From contig NZ_NSFT01000011.1 of the NCBI RefSeq assembly GCF_002294725.1, positions 93,915 through 157,914 of the forward strand: a stretch of 64,000 nucleotides of DNA, read 5' to 3'. The notes beneath the pieces are model-generated. The model was not told the DNA's origin and made no database searches. It saw only the letters and a list, made by a program, of their open reading frames with translations. Below, in pieces: positions 9,524 to 17,589 of this stretch. Made by a program: the position numbers and the translations under genes. Each line of letters begins with the position of its first letter. Position 1 is the stretch's first letter. Origin of the DNA: Mesorhizobium sp. WSM4313 (GTDB lineage: Bacteria > Pseudomonadota > Alphaproteobacteria > Rhizobiales > Rhizobiaceae).

Positions 9524-10287
9524 GCGGTTTCCTGCCCGATCAGCCAGGTGCCGAGGTCCGGGTGTCGCCGAATTTCGGTCCGCGCCGCGAGACGCTGCGA
9601 CCCGACATGATCGTGCTGCACTATACCGGCATGGCAACCGGCGCCGGCGCCGAGGCGTGGCTGTGCGATCCAGCAAGTGAAGTGTCCTCGCATTATCTTG
9701 TCCACGAGGATGGCCGCATCATCCAGATGGTGCGCGAGAGCGATCGCGCCTGGCATGCCGGCAAGAGCTCCTGGCTGGGGCGCACCGACATCAATTCCTG
9801 TTCGGTCGGTATCGAGATCGTCAATCCCGGGCATTCACTCGGCTACAAAGCCTTCCCGAGGCGGCAGATCGATGCCGTGATCGGTTTGTGCGCGGGCATC
9901 GTGGGCCGTTATTCCATCCCAGCGACAAGGGTGCTTGCCCATTCCGACGTGGCGCCGGGCCGCAAGGTCGACCCGGGCGAAAAATTTCCGTGGAAGGCGC
10001 TGTTCGCGGCCGGTATCGGCCACCTCGTACCGGCGGCGCCGATAAAACCGGGCGCCGCGTTGAAGGCCGGCGACACCGGTTCCGGTGTCGAGGCGCTGCA
10101 GTCGATGCTGGCGCTCTATGGCTATGGTATTGAGATATCGGGTATTTACGACCGGCAGACGGAAATCGCGGTGGCGGCGTTCCAGCGGCATTTCCGGCGG
10201 CGGCTGGTGGATGGCGTGGCCGACAATTCGACGATCCGCACGCTGCAGAGGCTCCTGACTTCCGTCACGGCAGCCTCTGCCAAATAG
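9520..10287 (+). CDS. N-acetylmuramoyl-L-alanine amidase (AmpD-like) with a peptidoglycan-binding domain
   Basis: A 255-residue protein with an Amidase_2 domain (about 15-165) and a C-terminal PG_binding_1 domain (about 180-250). Candidate zinc ligands H34, H141 and D151 keep the spacing expected from AmpD. The family cleaves the MurNAc-L-Ala amide bond, either on recycled anhydro-muropeptides in the cytoplasm or on sacculi. No signal peptide is visible, which favours a cytoplasmic AmpD-like recycling role, although the wall-binding domain is more usual for AmiD-like enzymes. It overlaps the J-domain gene by 4 bases. Confidence 0.86.
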   Translation: MSGFLPDQPGAEVRVSPNFGPRRETLRPDMIVLHYTGMATGAGAEAWLCDPASEVSSHYLVHEDGRIIQMVRESDRAWHAGKSSWLGRTDINSCSVGIEIVNPGHSLGYKAFPRRQIDAVIGLCAGIVGRYSIPATRVLAHSDVAPGRKVDPGEKFPWKALFAAGIGHLVPAAPIKPGAALKAGDTGSGVEALQSMLALYGYGIEISGIYDRQTEIAVAAFQRHFRRRLVDGVADNSTIRTLQRLLTSVTAASAK

Positions 10288-10472
10288 TCGCGATAAGGTC
10301 ATTAAATTACAACCCGTTACTTAAAGTGAATTGCGCCGCCTTCATTGCCGCCAATTCCGCCGCCAAATGCCTCTCCCGCAAGTTGTTGGACGTCTAGCCC
10401 CTCTGATGCTCCGATGTTGAATTGACACAACTGCGCGAAGTTCTTCGCGCGGTTCTAACAGAACAGGATTAC

Positions 10473-11174
10473 ATGCAGAAATTGACCGTTGTAGCGGCAG
10501 CCGTTGCTGCCGGAGTAATAAGCTTTGCCTTCAGTCCGGCAAACAGCGCCCCCTTAAGCCTTAGGGCAGACAATGGCCTTGCCGTCGCCCCGACGACCAA
10601 GGCTGCCCCGGCGAACAAAGCGCCAAAGATCAAGAGAGCCCCGGCTAAGCTGCAGAAGGCCGCCACGACCAGGGCGGCGAAATCGACGGCCAAGCGCGCC
10701 AAGCGCGGCAGAAAGACGATCGATCTCACCACGACAGCCTCGATCCCCGCGGGCAAGATCGCTCTGGCGACACCCGCCGCACCCGGCGGCGGCCAGTATT
10801 CGTCGATCATTGCCCGCTATGCCGCGAGCTACGGCGTGCCGGTGTCCCTGGCCAGCGCCGTCATCAAGATCGAAAGCAACTACCGGCCGAATCTGGTCGG
10901 CAGCGCCGGCGAGATCGGCCTGATGCAGATCAAGCCGGCCACGGCGCGCATGATGGGTTACACCGGTTCGGCCAAGGGGCTGTTCGATCCCGACACCAAT
11001 ATCAAATACGGCATGAAGTACCTCGCCATGGCGCAGGGTCTTGGCGGTGGCACCACCTGCGGCACGATCCTGAAATACAATGCCGGTCACGGCGCGACGC
11101 GGATGAATCCGATTTCGGCCGCCTATTGCAGCAAGGTGAAGGTGCAGATGGCAGCGCTGGGTTCGCCGGCCTAA
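10473..11174 (+). CDS. lytic transglycosylase (SLT domain), exported
   Basis: A 233-residue protein with a Sec signal peptide (hydrophobic to about residue 25, cleavage probably after Ala26). A Lys/Ala-rich linker spans about 40-80 and a C-terminal SLT domain begins near 108. The catalytic Glu is E134 in IKIESNY, followed by the family motif GLMQIKPATA and a later KYNAGHG. The family cleaves peptidoglycan glycan strands non-hydrolytically to 1,6-anhydro-MurNAc ends. The ATG at 10473 is preferred to an in-frame codon at 10422 because only it begins with the signal peptide. Confidence 0.87.
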   Translation: MQKLTVVAAAVAAGVISFAFSPANSAPLSLRADNGLAVAPTTKAAPANKAPKIKRAPAKLQKAATTRAAKSTAKRAKRGRKTIDLTTTASIPAGKIALATPAAPGGGQYSSIIARYAASYGVPVSLASAVIKIESNYRPNLVGSAGEIGLMQIKPATARMMGYTGSAKGLFDPDTNIKYGMKYLAMAQGLGGGTTCGTILKYNAGHGATRMNPISAAYCSKVKVQMAALGSPA

Positions 11175-11222
11175 GCTCGTCCGCCGAAGTGGATTTGGGC
11201 GACGCGTGTCTGTTTCAAGCGC

Positions 11223-11256
11223 GTCGTTGTCCCAAACCGCTGCGCATTTGGGCGAC
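11223..11256 (+). repeat. short palindromic intergenic repeat, copy 1
   Basis: GTCG-TTGT-CCCAAA, spacer CCGCTGCGCA, TTTGGG-CGAC: inverted arms with a 4-base TTGT bulge on the left. The same design and spacer occur at 50165-50209, so this is a dispersed element rather than a chance hairpin. It lies between the transglycosylase gene and the rnpB promoter. Confidence 0.75.
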
Positions 11257-11273
11257 GGCAACAGCTTTTTCGT

Positions 11274-11302
11274 TTGCGTTTTCGGGCGGGAATCCCTTTA
11301 TA
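11274..11302 (+). promoter_or_regulatory. sigma70-type promoter for rnpB
   Basis: TTGCGT (-35) at 11274-11279 and TTTATA (-10) at 11297-11302, spaced 17 bases. The predicted transcription start, near 11309-11311, matches the expected 5' end of RNase P RNA. Confidence 0.5.
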
Positions 11303-11310
11303 CGCCCTTG

Positions 11311-11706
11311 TCAGCTGGCCGGGCGGCCGCGCCCGCGCGTGCCGAAAGGTTGCGGGTGAGGAAAGTCCGGGCTCCATGGAGACACGGTGCCGGCTAACGG
11401 CCGGCGGGGGCGACCCCAGGGAAAGTGCCACAGAAAGCAAACCGCCGCGGCTTCGACCGCGGCAAGGGTGAAAGGGTGGGGTAAGAGCCCACCGCGCGAC
11501 TGGCAACAGAAGCGGCAGGGCAAACCCCACCGGGAGCAAAACCGAATAGGGGCGGTGCGAGGGGAAACCTTCGAGGGCTGTTTCCGGCCCACCGTCCGGG
11601 TAGGTTGCGTGAGGCGTGTGGCAACATGCGCCCAAGATGAATGGCCGCCACGTTCTCGCCGCGAGGCGAGGGCCATACAGAACCCGGCTTACAGGCCAGC
11701 TGGCAT
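11311..11706 (+). ncRNA. rnpB: RNase P RNA, class A
   Basis: The stretch contains the hallmark GAGGAAAGTCCGGGCTCCAT segment near 11357, the CACAGAAA element (P4 region) at 11430-11437, and a 3' part ending in AACCCGGCTTACAG. The ends pair (CAGCTGGCC at 11312 with GGCCAGCTG at 11695) as helix P1. The roughly 395-nt length is typical for an alphaproteobacterium. It is the catalytic RNA that matures tRNA 5' ends. Boundaries are good to a few bases. Confidence 0.93.
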
Positions 11707-11863
11707 TTTTCTCGTAGCGATAGATGAACGGCATCAGGAGGTTACGCCGACAGGCGTATCTTCCGATTCAATTATTCTGCAAGACAGCTTCGGCGGCGTG
11801 GTCGAACCTGTCCTTAAAGCTGGTGCGATTAAATCGTACCATACGGAAGAGCAGAAGTGCATT

Positions 11864-12139
11864 ATGGGCCAGGTCGATAAACGCAGTATCACGCTTTCAC
11901 CGGAACTGGCGGCCGCGGTCGACGATGTCGTCGCGGCTGGCGAATACGCCTCGGCCAGCGAGGTGATCCGCGATGCGCTCAGGCAATGGAAGGAGCGGCG
12001 CGACTTGTTCGGCTACAGCGTCGAAGAGCTGCGGAAACTGGTGCAGGAGGGGATCGACAGCGGGCCCGGCCGGTTCGAATCTATGGAAGAGATCAAAGCT
12101 GAGGCGCGCAAGCGATTTCGGTCTGGCGGAGCGGTATGA
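11864..12139 (+). CDS. ParD-like ribbon-helix-helix antitoxin
   Basis: A 91-residue protein. Residues 6-45 form a ribbon-helix-helix domain (RSITLSPELAAAVDDVV followed by YASASEVIRDALRQW), as in type II antitoxins of the ParD/CopG family. The acidic C-terminal half would wrap the toxin. The ATG at 11864 gives the usual N-terminus; the open frame runs further upstream into rnpB and is not coding there. Its TGA overlaps the start of the downstream toxin-like frame (ATGA). It would be expected to repress its own promoter, but no clear operator is visible. Confidence 0.85.
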   Translation: MGQVDKRSITLSPELAAAVDDVVAAGEYASASEVIRDALRQWKERRDLFGYSVEELRKLVQEGIDSGPGRFESMEEIKAEARKRFRSGGAV

Positions 12140-12432
12140 CACTTGCTGCGCATCGTTCGAACTTCGTACGCCGAAGAGGATTTGATTGCATCTGGCAATA
12201 TGTTGCGCGTGATAGCGAAGCCGCAGTGGACCGACTGCTCGATCGCATCGAAAACCGTTGGCAACTCGCCATCTATCCGTCATCTGGTCCCTTACGCGAC
12301 GATATCACTCCGGGCATTCGCCATCTCATCGTTGGCGAATATCTAACGTTTTACCGCGTTGGAGAGGATGCGATCGAAATCCTCCGCGTGCTGCACGGCC
12401 GGCGCAAAATTGAGGCCGACGATCTGATATAG
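12136..12432 (+). CDS. RelE/ParE-family toxin, N-terminus apparently frameshifted
   Basis: A 98-residue frame whose body (from CIWQYVARDSEAAVDRLLDRI on, ending in EILRVLHGRRK) is a typical ParE toxin. Its first 17 residues do not look like the family. In the other frame, starting at TTG 12143, the sequence reads LRIVRTSYAEEDLIA, exactly what a ParE N-terminus should be. The two halves would join if one A were restored near 12190. The toxin is therefore probably broken by a 1-base deletion, unless the ATG at 12136 makes an altered protein. The adjacent antitoxin looks intact. Confidence 0.65.
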   Translation: MTLAAHRSNFVRRRGFDCIWQYVARDSEAAVDRLLDRIENRWQLAIYPSSGPLRDDITPGIRHLIVGEYLTFYRVGEDAIEILRVLHGRRKIEADDLI

Positions 12433-12440
12433 TTGGCGGA

Positions 12441-13556
12441 CTATGTGCCGATCTTGTCCAGCGACGCCTCGATCGCCTGCCAAAGCTCCTCGACCGGCTC
12501 GCAGCCGATGGCCAGGCGAACGAAGCCCGGCGGAACGGCGTCGCCGCGTTTCGAGCGCCGCTCGGCCGATGTGTGCACGCCGCCGAAGGACGTTGCCGAT
12601 TCGATCAGCGCGCAACCGTCGATGAACGCCTCGGCCTGTTCTTCGGAGGCCAGCTCGAACGAAATCAGGAAGCCGAAGCGCTCCATCTGGGCGCGCGCCA
12701 GATTGTGCGAGGCATCGCCCTCGAGCCCGGGAAAGCGCAGGCCGCTGACGGCGCGATGACCCCTCAGCCGCCGCGCGATGGTTTCAGCCGACGAGCACAT
12801 GCGATCGAAGCGCACTTCCAGCGTTTCGAGGCCGCGATGCACCAGCCATGCTTCGAACGGACCGGGGATGCCGCCGGCCGTCTCGCGCCAATCCTTCACC
12901 CTGGCGACAATGTCGGGATCGCGGCTGGCGACATGGCCAAAGAGAACGTCCGAATGGCCATTGATCGCCTTGGTGTCGGCCGAGACCACGATGTCGGCGC
13001 CAAGATCGAGCGGGCGCTGGCCGAAGGGCGTCATCGTCGTGTTGTCGACGATCAGGGTTCCGCCTTGCGCATGGACTGCCCTGGTGACGGCGGCGATGTC
13101 GCAAATGTCCAGTCGCGGGTTCGACGGACTTTCAACGAAAACCGCCCGGTAGCCGGCGAAGCCGCCATCGAGCATGCTTGCCGTCGGCCTCACGTCATAA
13201 GCGACGCCGAGCGGTTTCAGAAAACGTTCGGCCAAGGCCCGCGTCGTGTGATAACCGTCCGACGGCAAGAGGATGCGGTCGCCCGATTTGACGAGCGCGA
13301 AGAAAGCCGCGGAAATCGCTGCCATTCCCGACGGAAAAATAATGCATTGCGCCCCTTCCAGATGGCCGAGCGCATGCTCGACCGCATGCCAGGTCGGATT
13401 ACTGAAGCGGCCATATTGATCGAAACCCGTCGCGTCGCCCGGTGCGTGGAAGATCGAGGCCATGGTCAGCGGCAAGGGAATGGGATCACCCTTGGCGAAA
13501 TCGGCGCTGCGCAAATGGGCAAGTGTTGCGGCGCGTGACTTCGCGGTGTCGGACAT
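12441..13556 (-). CDS. cystathionine gamma-synthase/lyase-like PLP enzyme
   Basis: A 371-residue Cys/Met metabolism PLP-dependent enzyme (fold type I). The segment SADTKAINGHSDVLFG contains the Lys that forms the Schiff base with PLP, and FPSGMAAISAAF and SPSNPRLDICDI are family signatures. Members carry out gamma-synthase, gamma-lyase or beta-lyase reactions in methionine and cysteine metabolism; which one applies cannot be decided here. The start at 13556 has AAGGA 8 bases upstream and is preferred over an in-frame codon at 13586. It is divergent from mraZ. Confidence 0.83.
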   Translation of the reverse strand: MSDTAKSRAATLAHLRSADFAKGDPIPLPLTMASIFHAPGDATGFDQYGRFSNPTWHAVEHALGHLEGAQCIIFPSGMAAISAAFFALVKSGDRILLPSDGYHTTRALAERFLKPLGVAYDVRPTASMLDGGFAGYRAVFVESPSNPRLDICDIAAVTRAVHAQGGTLIVDNTTMTPFGQRPLDLGADIVVSADTKAINGHSDVLFGHVASRDPDIVARVKDWRETAGGIPGPFEAWLVHRGLETLEVRFDRMCSSAETIARRLRGHRAVSGLRFPGLEGDASHNLARAQMERFGFLISFELASEEQAEAFIDGCALIESATSFGGVHTSAERRSKRGDAVPPGFVRLAIGCEPVEELWQAIEASLDKIGT

Positions 13557-13945
13557 CGGCTCGATCCTTTGGGCAGAAAACTTCAACCGACGCTATGCGC
13601 GCCGGCTGTGCGCGGCAAGCTGGGTCTTTTTGGGCCAGAGGGCTCTAAACGCTTCGTTAGGCTTAATGGACGATAAAGACGAGACGTGTCTTCAGCCTGC
13701 GCTTTCTGGTTGTGGCGCGTTTGTTTGTGACGCCTGTTCCCGTTGACGCCCATAGTGCCCCATGATATCCCATTCAGATCAAGCTTTCGTTCCGCGTCAG
13801 GGTGAAGCGTACGCCAATCGGGCAGCCGCGGCGGCTGCGCGTTTGTCGGTTCTCGCTACGGTGAATGAAGCGATTTGCCGCAAATGCGGCAGGGGCGCGG
13901 AGAACAACATGAGGGGTGCAGCGGCAACAGCGGCTGTAGCGTTTA
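13557..13945. promoter_or_regulatory. intergenic region upstream of the dcw cluster
   Basis: This 389-bp divergent region is expected to hold the mraZ promoter. A candidate sigma70 promoter is TTGACG (13743-13748), 17 bases, TATCCC (13766-13771), leaving a leader of roughly 170 nt. Near-repeats TTGTGGCGC and TTGTGACGC lie just upstream, but I do not see the regularly spaced TGGGN repeats of classical MraZ operators. No gene is supported here. Confidence 0.4.
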
Positions 13946-14404
13946 TTGGACCGGTTTCTGTCAAACACGGTGAGCAAGATCGATGCGAAGGGGCGGGTGT
14001 CCGTTCCGGCGCATTTTCGCGCCGTGGTGCAAAAACGCGGCTATTCGGAACTCTACGCGCTACGCTGCCTGGATCTGCCGGCCATGGATGTCGGCGGGCT
14101 CGATCTGCTCGACCGCTACGAGCAGCGGATCGCGCTGGAGGATCCCTTTCTGCAGACGGCGGACGACATGTCGTTCTTTTGCCATGGCGACGGGACATTT
14201 CTGAAGCTCGACCAGGACGGCCGCATCACCATGACCGATTTCATCCGCGAGCATACGGGCATCTCGAACGAGGTGGCCTTCGTCGGCCGCGGCAATTTCT
14301 TTCAGATCTGGGAGCCCGGACGGCTTGCCGCCTATGGGGCGCAGGCGCGGGCCCGGCTTTTGCAGCTTCGGCAGGGGACGAAGCCCGGGGAGCGATCGGA
14401 ATGA
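13946..14404 (+). CDS. mraZ: transcriptional regulator MraZ
   Basis: A 152-residue protein of two SpoVT/AbrB-like domains, with the family start DRFLSNTVSKIDAKGRVSVP and a second-domain core LDQDGRITMTDFIREH. MraZ is a DNA-binding regulator at the head of dcw operons. The start is TTG 13946: an in-frame TAG sits at 13937-13939, so no upstream start is possible, and no clear Shine-Dalgarno sequence is visible. The stop overlaps rsmH as ATGA. Confidence 0.93.
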   Translation: MDRFLSNTVSKIDAKGRVSVPAHFRAVVQKRGYSELYALRCLDLPAMDVGGLDLLDRYEQRIALEDPFLQTADDMSFFCHGDGTFLKLDQDGRITMTDFIREHTGISNEVAFVGRGNFFQIWEPGRLAAYGAQARARLLQLRQGTKPGERSE

Positions 14405-15417
14405 TGGCTGGCCACGGCGATGACCCTCACGCCGTTGGCGGACCGGCCCGTCACATTCCGGTCCTCCTTGCCGAGGTGATCGACGCGCTTGCGCCGAAGG
14501 CCGGCGAGACGATCGTCGACGGGACATTCGGCGCCGGCGGCTACACCAGCGCCATCCTCGAGCGCGGCGCCTCCGTCGTCGCCATCGACCGCGACCCGGA
14601 CGCGATCGGGGCGGGCAGGGCGCTCGAACGACAGTCCGGCGGCAGGCTGAGGCTTGTCCAGGCACCGTTCTCAACGCTGGACGAGCATGTCGAGGGCGCC
14701 GACGGCGTGGTGCTCGATATCGGCGTTTCCTCGATGCAACTCGACCAGGCGGAGCGGGGCTTTTCCTTTCGCGCCGACGGGCCACTCGACATGCGCATGG
14801 CGCAGGCGGGTCTGTCCGCCGCCGACGTCGTCAACACCTTCAAGGCGGGCGACCTTGCCCGCATCTTCGGCTTTCTCGGCGAGGAGCGCCATGCCGGCCG
14901 CATCGCGCGCATGATCGAGAGCCGTCGCGAGAAGAAGCCCTTCGAACGCACGCTCGATCTCGCCGACGCCATCGAAACCCATATCGGACGCGGGCCGAAG
15001 GACAAGATCCATCCGGCAACGCGTGTCTTCCAGGCGCTGCGCATATTCGTCAATGACGAGCTTGGCGAGCTCGCAAGGGCGCTGCTGGCTGCCGAGCGGG
15101 CGCTGAAACCCGGCGGACGGCTAGCCGTGGTGACGTTCCATTCGCTGGAAGACCGCATCGTCAAGCGCTTCGTCGCCGACCGCTCCGAGGCGGCCAGCGG
15201 CTCGCGGCACATGCCTGACGCGCCCGTGCGCATTGCCACCTTCCGCAAAGCCGGCGGCGGCGTGACGCCGGGAGAGGCCGAGCTAGACGCCAACCCGCGG
15301 GCGCGCTCGGCCAGGCTGCGCGCCGCGATCCGCACCGAGGCGCCGGCGCGCGCCGGCGATTTTTCGATTTTCGGCCTTCCAAAGCTTCCCGCCGTCGAGC
15401 GGCCGGGGGAGAGGTGA
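14401..15417 (+). CDS. rsmH: 16S rRNA (cytosine-1402-N4)-methyltransferase RsmH
   Basis: A 338-residue protein (also called MraW). The SAM-binding motif DGTFGAGGYT is at residues 40-49, and FSFRADGPLDMRM and TFHSLEDRIVKRF are family signatures. It methylates N4 of C1402 in the ribosomal P site. ATG ATG at 14401/14404 gives two adjacent possible starts; the first overlaps the mraZ stop by 4 bases. The open frame continues upstream through mraZ but is not coding there. Confidence 0.94.
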   Translation: MMAGHGDDPHAVGGPARHIPVLLAEVIDALAPKAGETIVDGTFGAGGYTSAILERGASVVAIDRDPDAIGAGRALERQSGGRLRLVQAPFSTLDEHVEGADGVVLDIGVSSMQLDQAERGFSFRADGPLDMRMAQAGLSAADVVNTFKAGDLARIFGFLGEERHAGRIARMIESRREKKPFERTLDLADAIETHIGRGPKDKIHPATRVFQALRIFVNDELGELARALLAAERALKPGGRLAVVTFHSLEDRIVKRFVADRSEAASGSRHMPDAPVRIATFRKAGGGVTPGEAELDANPRARSARLRAAIRTEAPARAGDFSIFGLPKLPAVERPGER

Positions 15418-15421
15418 GCAC

Positions 15422-15817
15422 GTGTTTCGTACCAGCGACATAGTCCTGATCGCCGTCATGGTCTCGGCCGCGGCGCTGACCTACAAAACGAAGCGCGAAG
15501 CCGAAGAGCAACAGGCGGCGGTGCAGAAGATCCAGGCGCAGATCCACTACGAGGAAGAGACCATCGATCTCCTCAAGGCGGATTGGAGCCTGCTCACTCA
15601 GCCGTCGCGACTGCAGAAGCTTGCCGACGTCTATAAGAGCCAGCTCGGGCTCGAACCGGTCAACGCGCACCAGATCGGCGGGCTCGACGACATTCCCGTG
15701 AAACCCGTGACCATCGAAGACCTCTCCTCGCAGCAGCTTGGCGGCATGGCCGACAATTCGGGCAAGGAGCCCTCGGACGGCAAGGATCCGGTGGTCACCG
15801 GGAGCACCGTTCAATGA
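15422..15817 (+). CDS. ftsL: cell division protein FtsL
   Basis: A 131-residue bitopic protein with one transmembrane segment near residues 5-21, then a heptad-rich coiled coil (about 22-65) and a disordered tail. In the divisome FtsL forms a complex with FtsB and FtsQ that activates FtsW/FtsI. It starts with GTG, 4 bases after rsmH. Sequence conservation in this family is low, so identity rests on topology, size and position before ftsI. Its stop overlaps ftsI by 4 bases. Confidence 0.87.
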   Translation: MFRTSDIVLIAVMVSAAALTYKTKREAEEQQAAVQKIQAQIHYEEETIDLLKADWSLLTQPSRLQKLADVYKSQLGLEPVNAHQIGGLDDIPVKPVTIEDLSSQQLGGMADNSGKEPSDGKDPVVTGSTVQ

Positions 15818-17535
15818 TTGGCCTTCCAAGGATCGGCAGCCTGCTGACGCGCCGGAAGAAGCAGGCTGAGGACGGCTCGATCGTCGTCGACGCCGCCCGC
15901 AAGGCGACTGGCGGCAAGGCCAAGACGCGCATCGTCATGACCATGGCGGTGTTCTTCACCATCTATTCAACCATTGCCGGCCGGCTCGTCTATCTCGGGC
16001 TGCAGAATCCCGATCTTTCGGGCGGCCCGGAGAACCGCGTCACTGCATCGCGTCCGGATATCGTCGACCGCAATGGCGAGGTGCTGGCGACCGACATCAA
16101 GACGGCGTCGCTGTTTGCCGAGCCGCGCCGCATTGTAGACGCCGACGAAGCGATCGAGAGATTGTCGACCGTGCTGCCGGAGATCGACTACGAGCAGACC
16201 TATCGCAAGCTCAAGAGCGGCGCCGGCTTCGTCTGGTTGCAGCGCCAGCTGACGCCGAAGCAGCAGGCCGACATCCTGGCGCTGGGCGTTCCCGGCCTCG
16301 GCTTCCGCACCGAAAAGCGCCGCTTCTATCCGAGCGGCGAGACCTCGTCCTATATCGTCGGCCTCACCAACATCGACAACCAGGGCATCTCCGGCATGGA
16401 GAAGTATATCGACGAGCAGGGGCTGAGCGACCTGCAGGCGTCGGGGCTCGCCGTGGCCAAGGATCTCAAGCCGGTCAAGCTTTCGATCGATCTGCGCGTC
16501 CAGCATGTGGTGCGCGACGAGATCGCCGCCGGCCTGGAGCGCTATCGCGCCATCGGCGCCGGCGCCGTCGTGCTGAACATCAAGACCGGCGAAGTGATCG
16601 CCATGGCCTCCGTGCCGGATTTCGACCCGAACAATCCTTACAACGCCCAAGAGAAAGACCGGCTGAACCGCATGTCGGCCGGGCTCTACGAGATGGGCTC
16701 GACCTTCAAGAGCTTCACCTCGGCCATGGCGCTGGATTCCGGCAAGGCCACAATGAACAGCCGCTTCGACGCGTCGCATCCGATCCGGGTCGGCCATCAG
16801 GCCATCCACGATTTCCACGGCAAGAACCGCGTGCTGTCGCTGCCGGAAGTGTTTCTCTTTTCGTCCAACATCGGGTCGGCCAGGGAGGCCGAGCTGGTCG
16901 GCATCGATGGGCACCGCGAATTCCTGCACCGCCTCGGCATTCTGGACCGGATGCAGACCGAACTGCCGGAGGTCGCCCGCCCGACCGAACCAAAGGTCTG
17001 GAAACAGGTCAACTCGTTCACCATCGCCTTCGGTCACGGCGTGTCGACGACGCCGCTGCAAGCCGCCGTCGGCTGCGCGGCGCTGATGCAGGGCTATCTG
17101 ATCGAGCCGACATTCCTGGTGCGCAGCGAGGAGGAGGCCATGGCGGTGGCCAAGAAAGTGGTCAGCGACAAGACTGTCGAAGGCATGCGCTATCTCTATA
17201 CGCTGAACGCCGAGAAGGGCTCAGCCAGGAATGCCAGGGCCCCCGGCTACCGTGTAGGCGGCAAGACCGGAACGGCCGAGAAGGTCATCAACGGCCGCTA
17301 CTCCAAGGAGTTGAACTTCAACACCTTCGTCGCCGCCTTCCCGATGGACGATCCGCAATTTCTGGTGTTCACGATCGCCGACGCTCCTCATCCGGAAAAG
17401 CCCGGGATGACCGACGTCGCCGCCAACAATGCGGGAGTTATGGCTGGCAATATCATCAGGCGTTCTGCGGCCATGCTTGGCGTGAAGCCAGATTTCAGCC
17501 ATGAAAATGGTGCAACGCTGGTTTCCTATCAGTGA
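15814..17535 (+). CDS. ftsI: septal peptidoglycan transpeptidase FtsI (PBP3)
   Basis: A 573-residue class B penicillin-binding protein. One N-terminal membrane segment (about 40-62) is followed by the pedestal domain and a transpeptidase domain from about residue 240. Active-site motifs are complete: SxxK as S296-T-F-K299, SxN as S350-S-N352 and KTGT at 484-487. It cross-links septal peptidoglycan together with FtsW and is a beta-lactam target. ATG 15814 overlaps the ftsL stop. Confidence 0.95.
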   Translation: MIGLPRIGSLLTRRKKQAEDGSIVVDAARKATGGKAKTRIVMTMAVFFTIYSTIAGRLVYLGLQNPDLSGGPENRVTASRPDIVDRNGEVLATDIKTASLFAEPRRIVDADEAIERLSTVLPEIDYEQTYRKLKSGAGFVWLQRQLTPKQQADILALGVPGLGFRTEKRRFYPSGETSSYIVGLTNIDNQGISGMEKYIDEQGLSDLQASGLAVAKDLKPVKLSIDLRVQHVVRDEIAAGLERYRAIGAGAVVLNIKTGEVIAMASVPDFDPNNPYNAQEKDRLNRMSAGLYEMGSTFKSFTSAMALDSGKATMNSRFDASHPIRVGHQAIHDFHGKNRVLSLPEVFLFSSNIGSAREAELVGIDGHREFLHRLGILDRMQTELPEVARPTEPKVWKQVNSFTIAFGHGVSTTPLQAAVGCAALMQGYLIEPTFLVRSEEEAMAVAKKVVSDKTVEGMRYLYTLNAEKGSARNARAPGYRVGGKTGTAEKVINGRYSKELNFNTFVAAFPMDDPQFLVFTIADAPHPEKPGMTDVAANNAGVMAGNIIRRSAAMLGVKPDFSHENGATLVSYQ

Positions 17536-17589
17536 TTCTTGGGGCGCGCCGGCAACTGCGCGCTATTTTGTTGCGGTGAACGGGACTCA

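Noticed and set aside
13762..15417. 551-residue open frame covering mraZ and rsmH
   Set aside because: The first 213 codons overlap mraZ in another frame and have no family match; rsmH begins at 14401.
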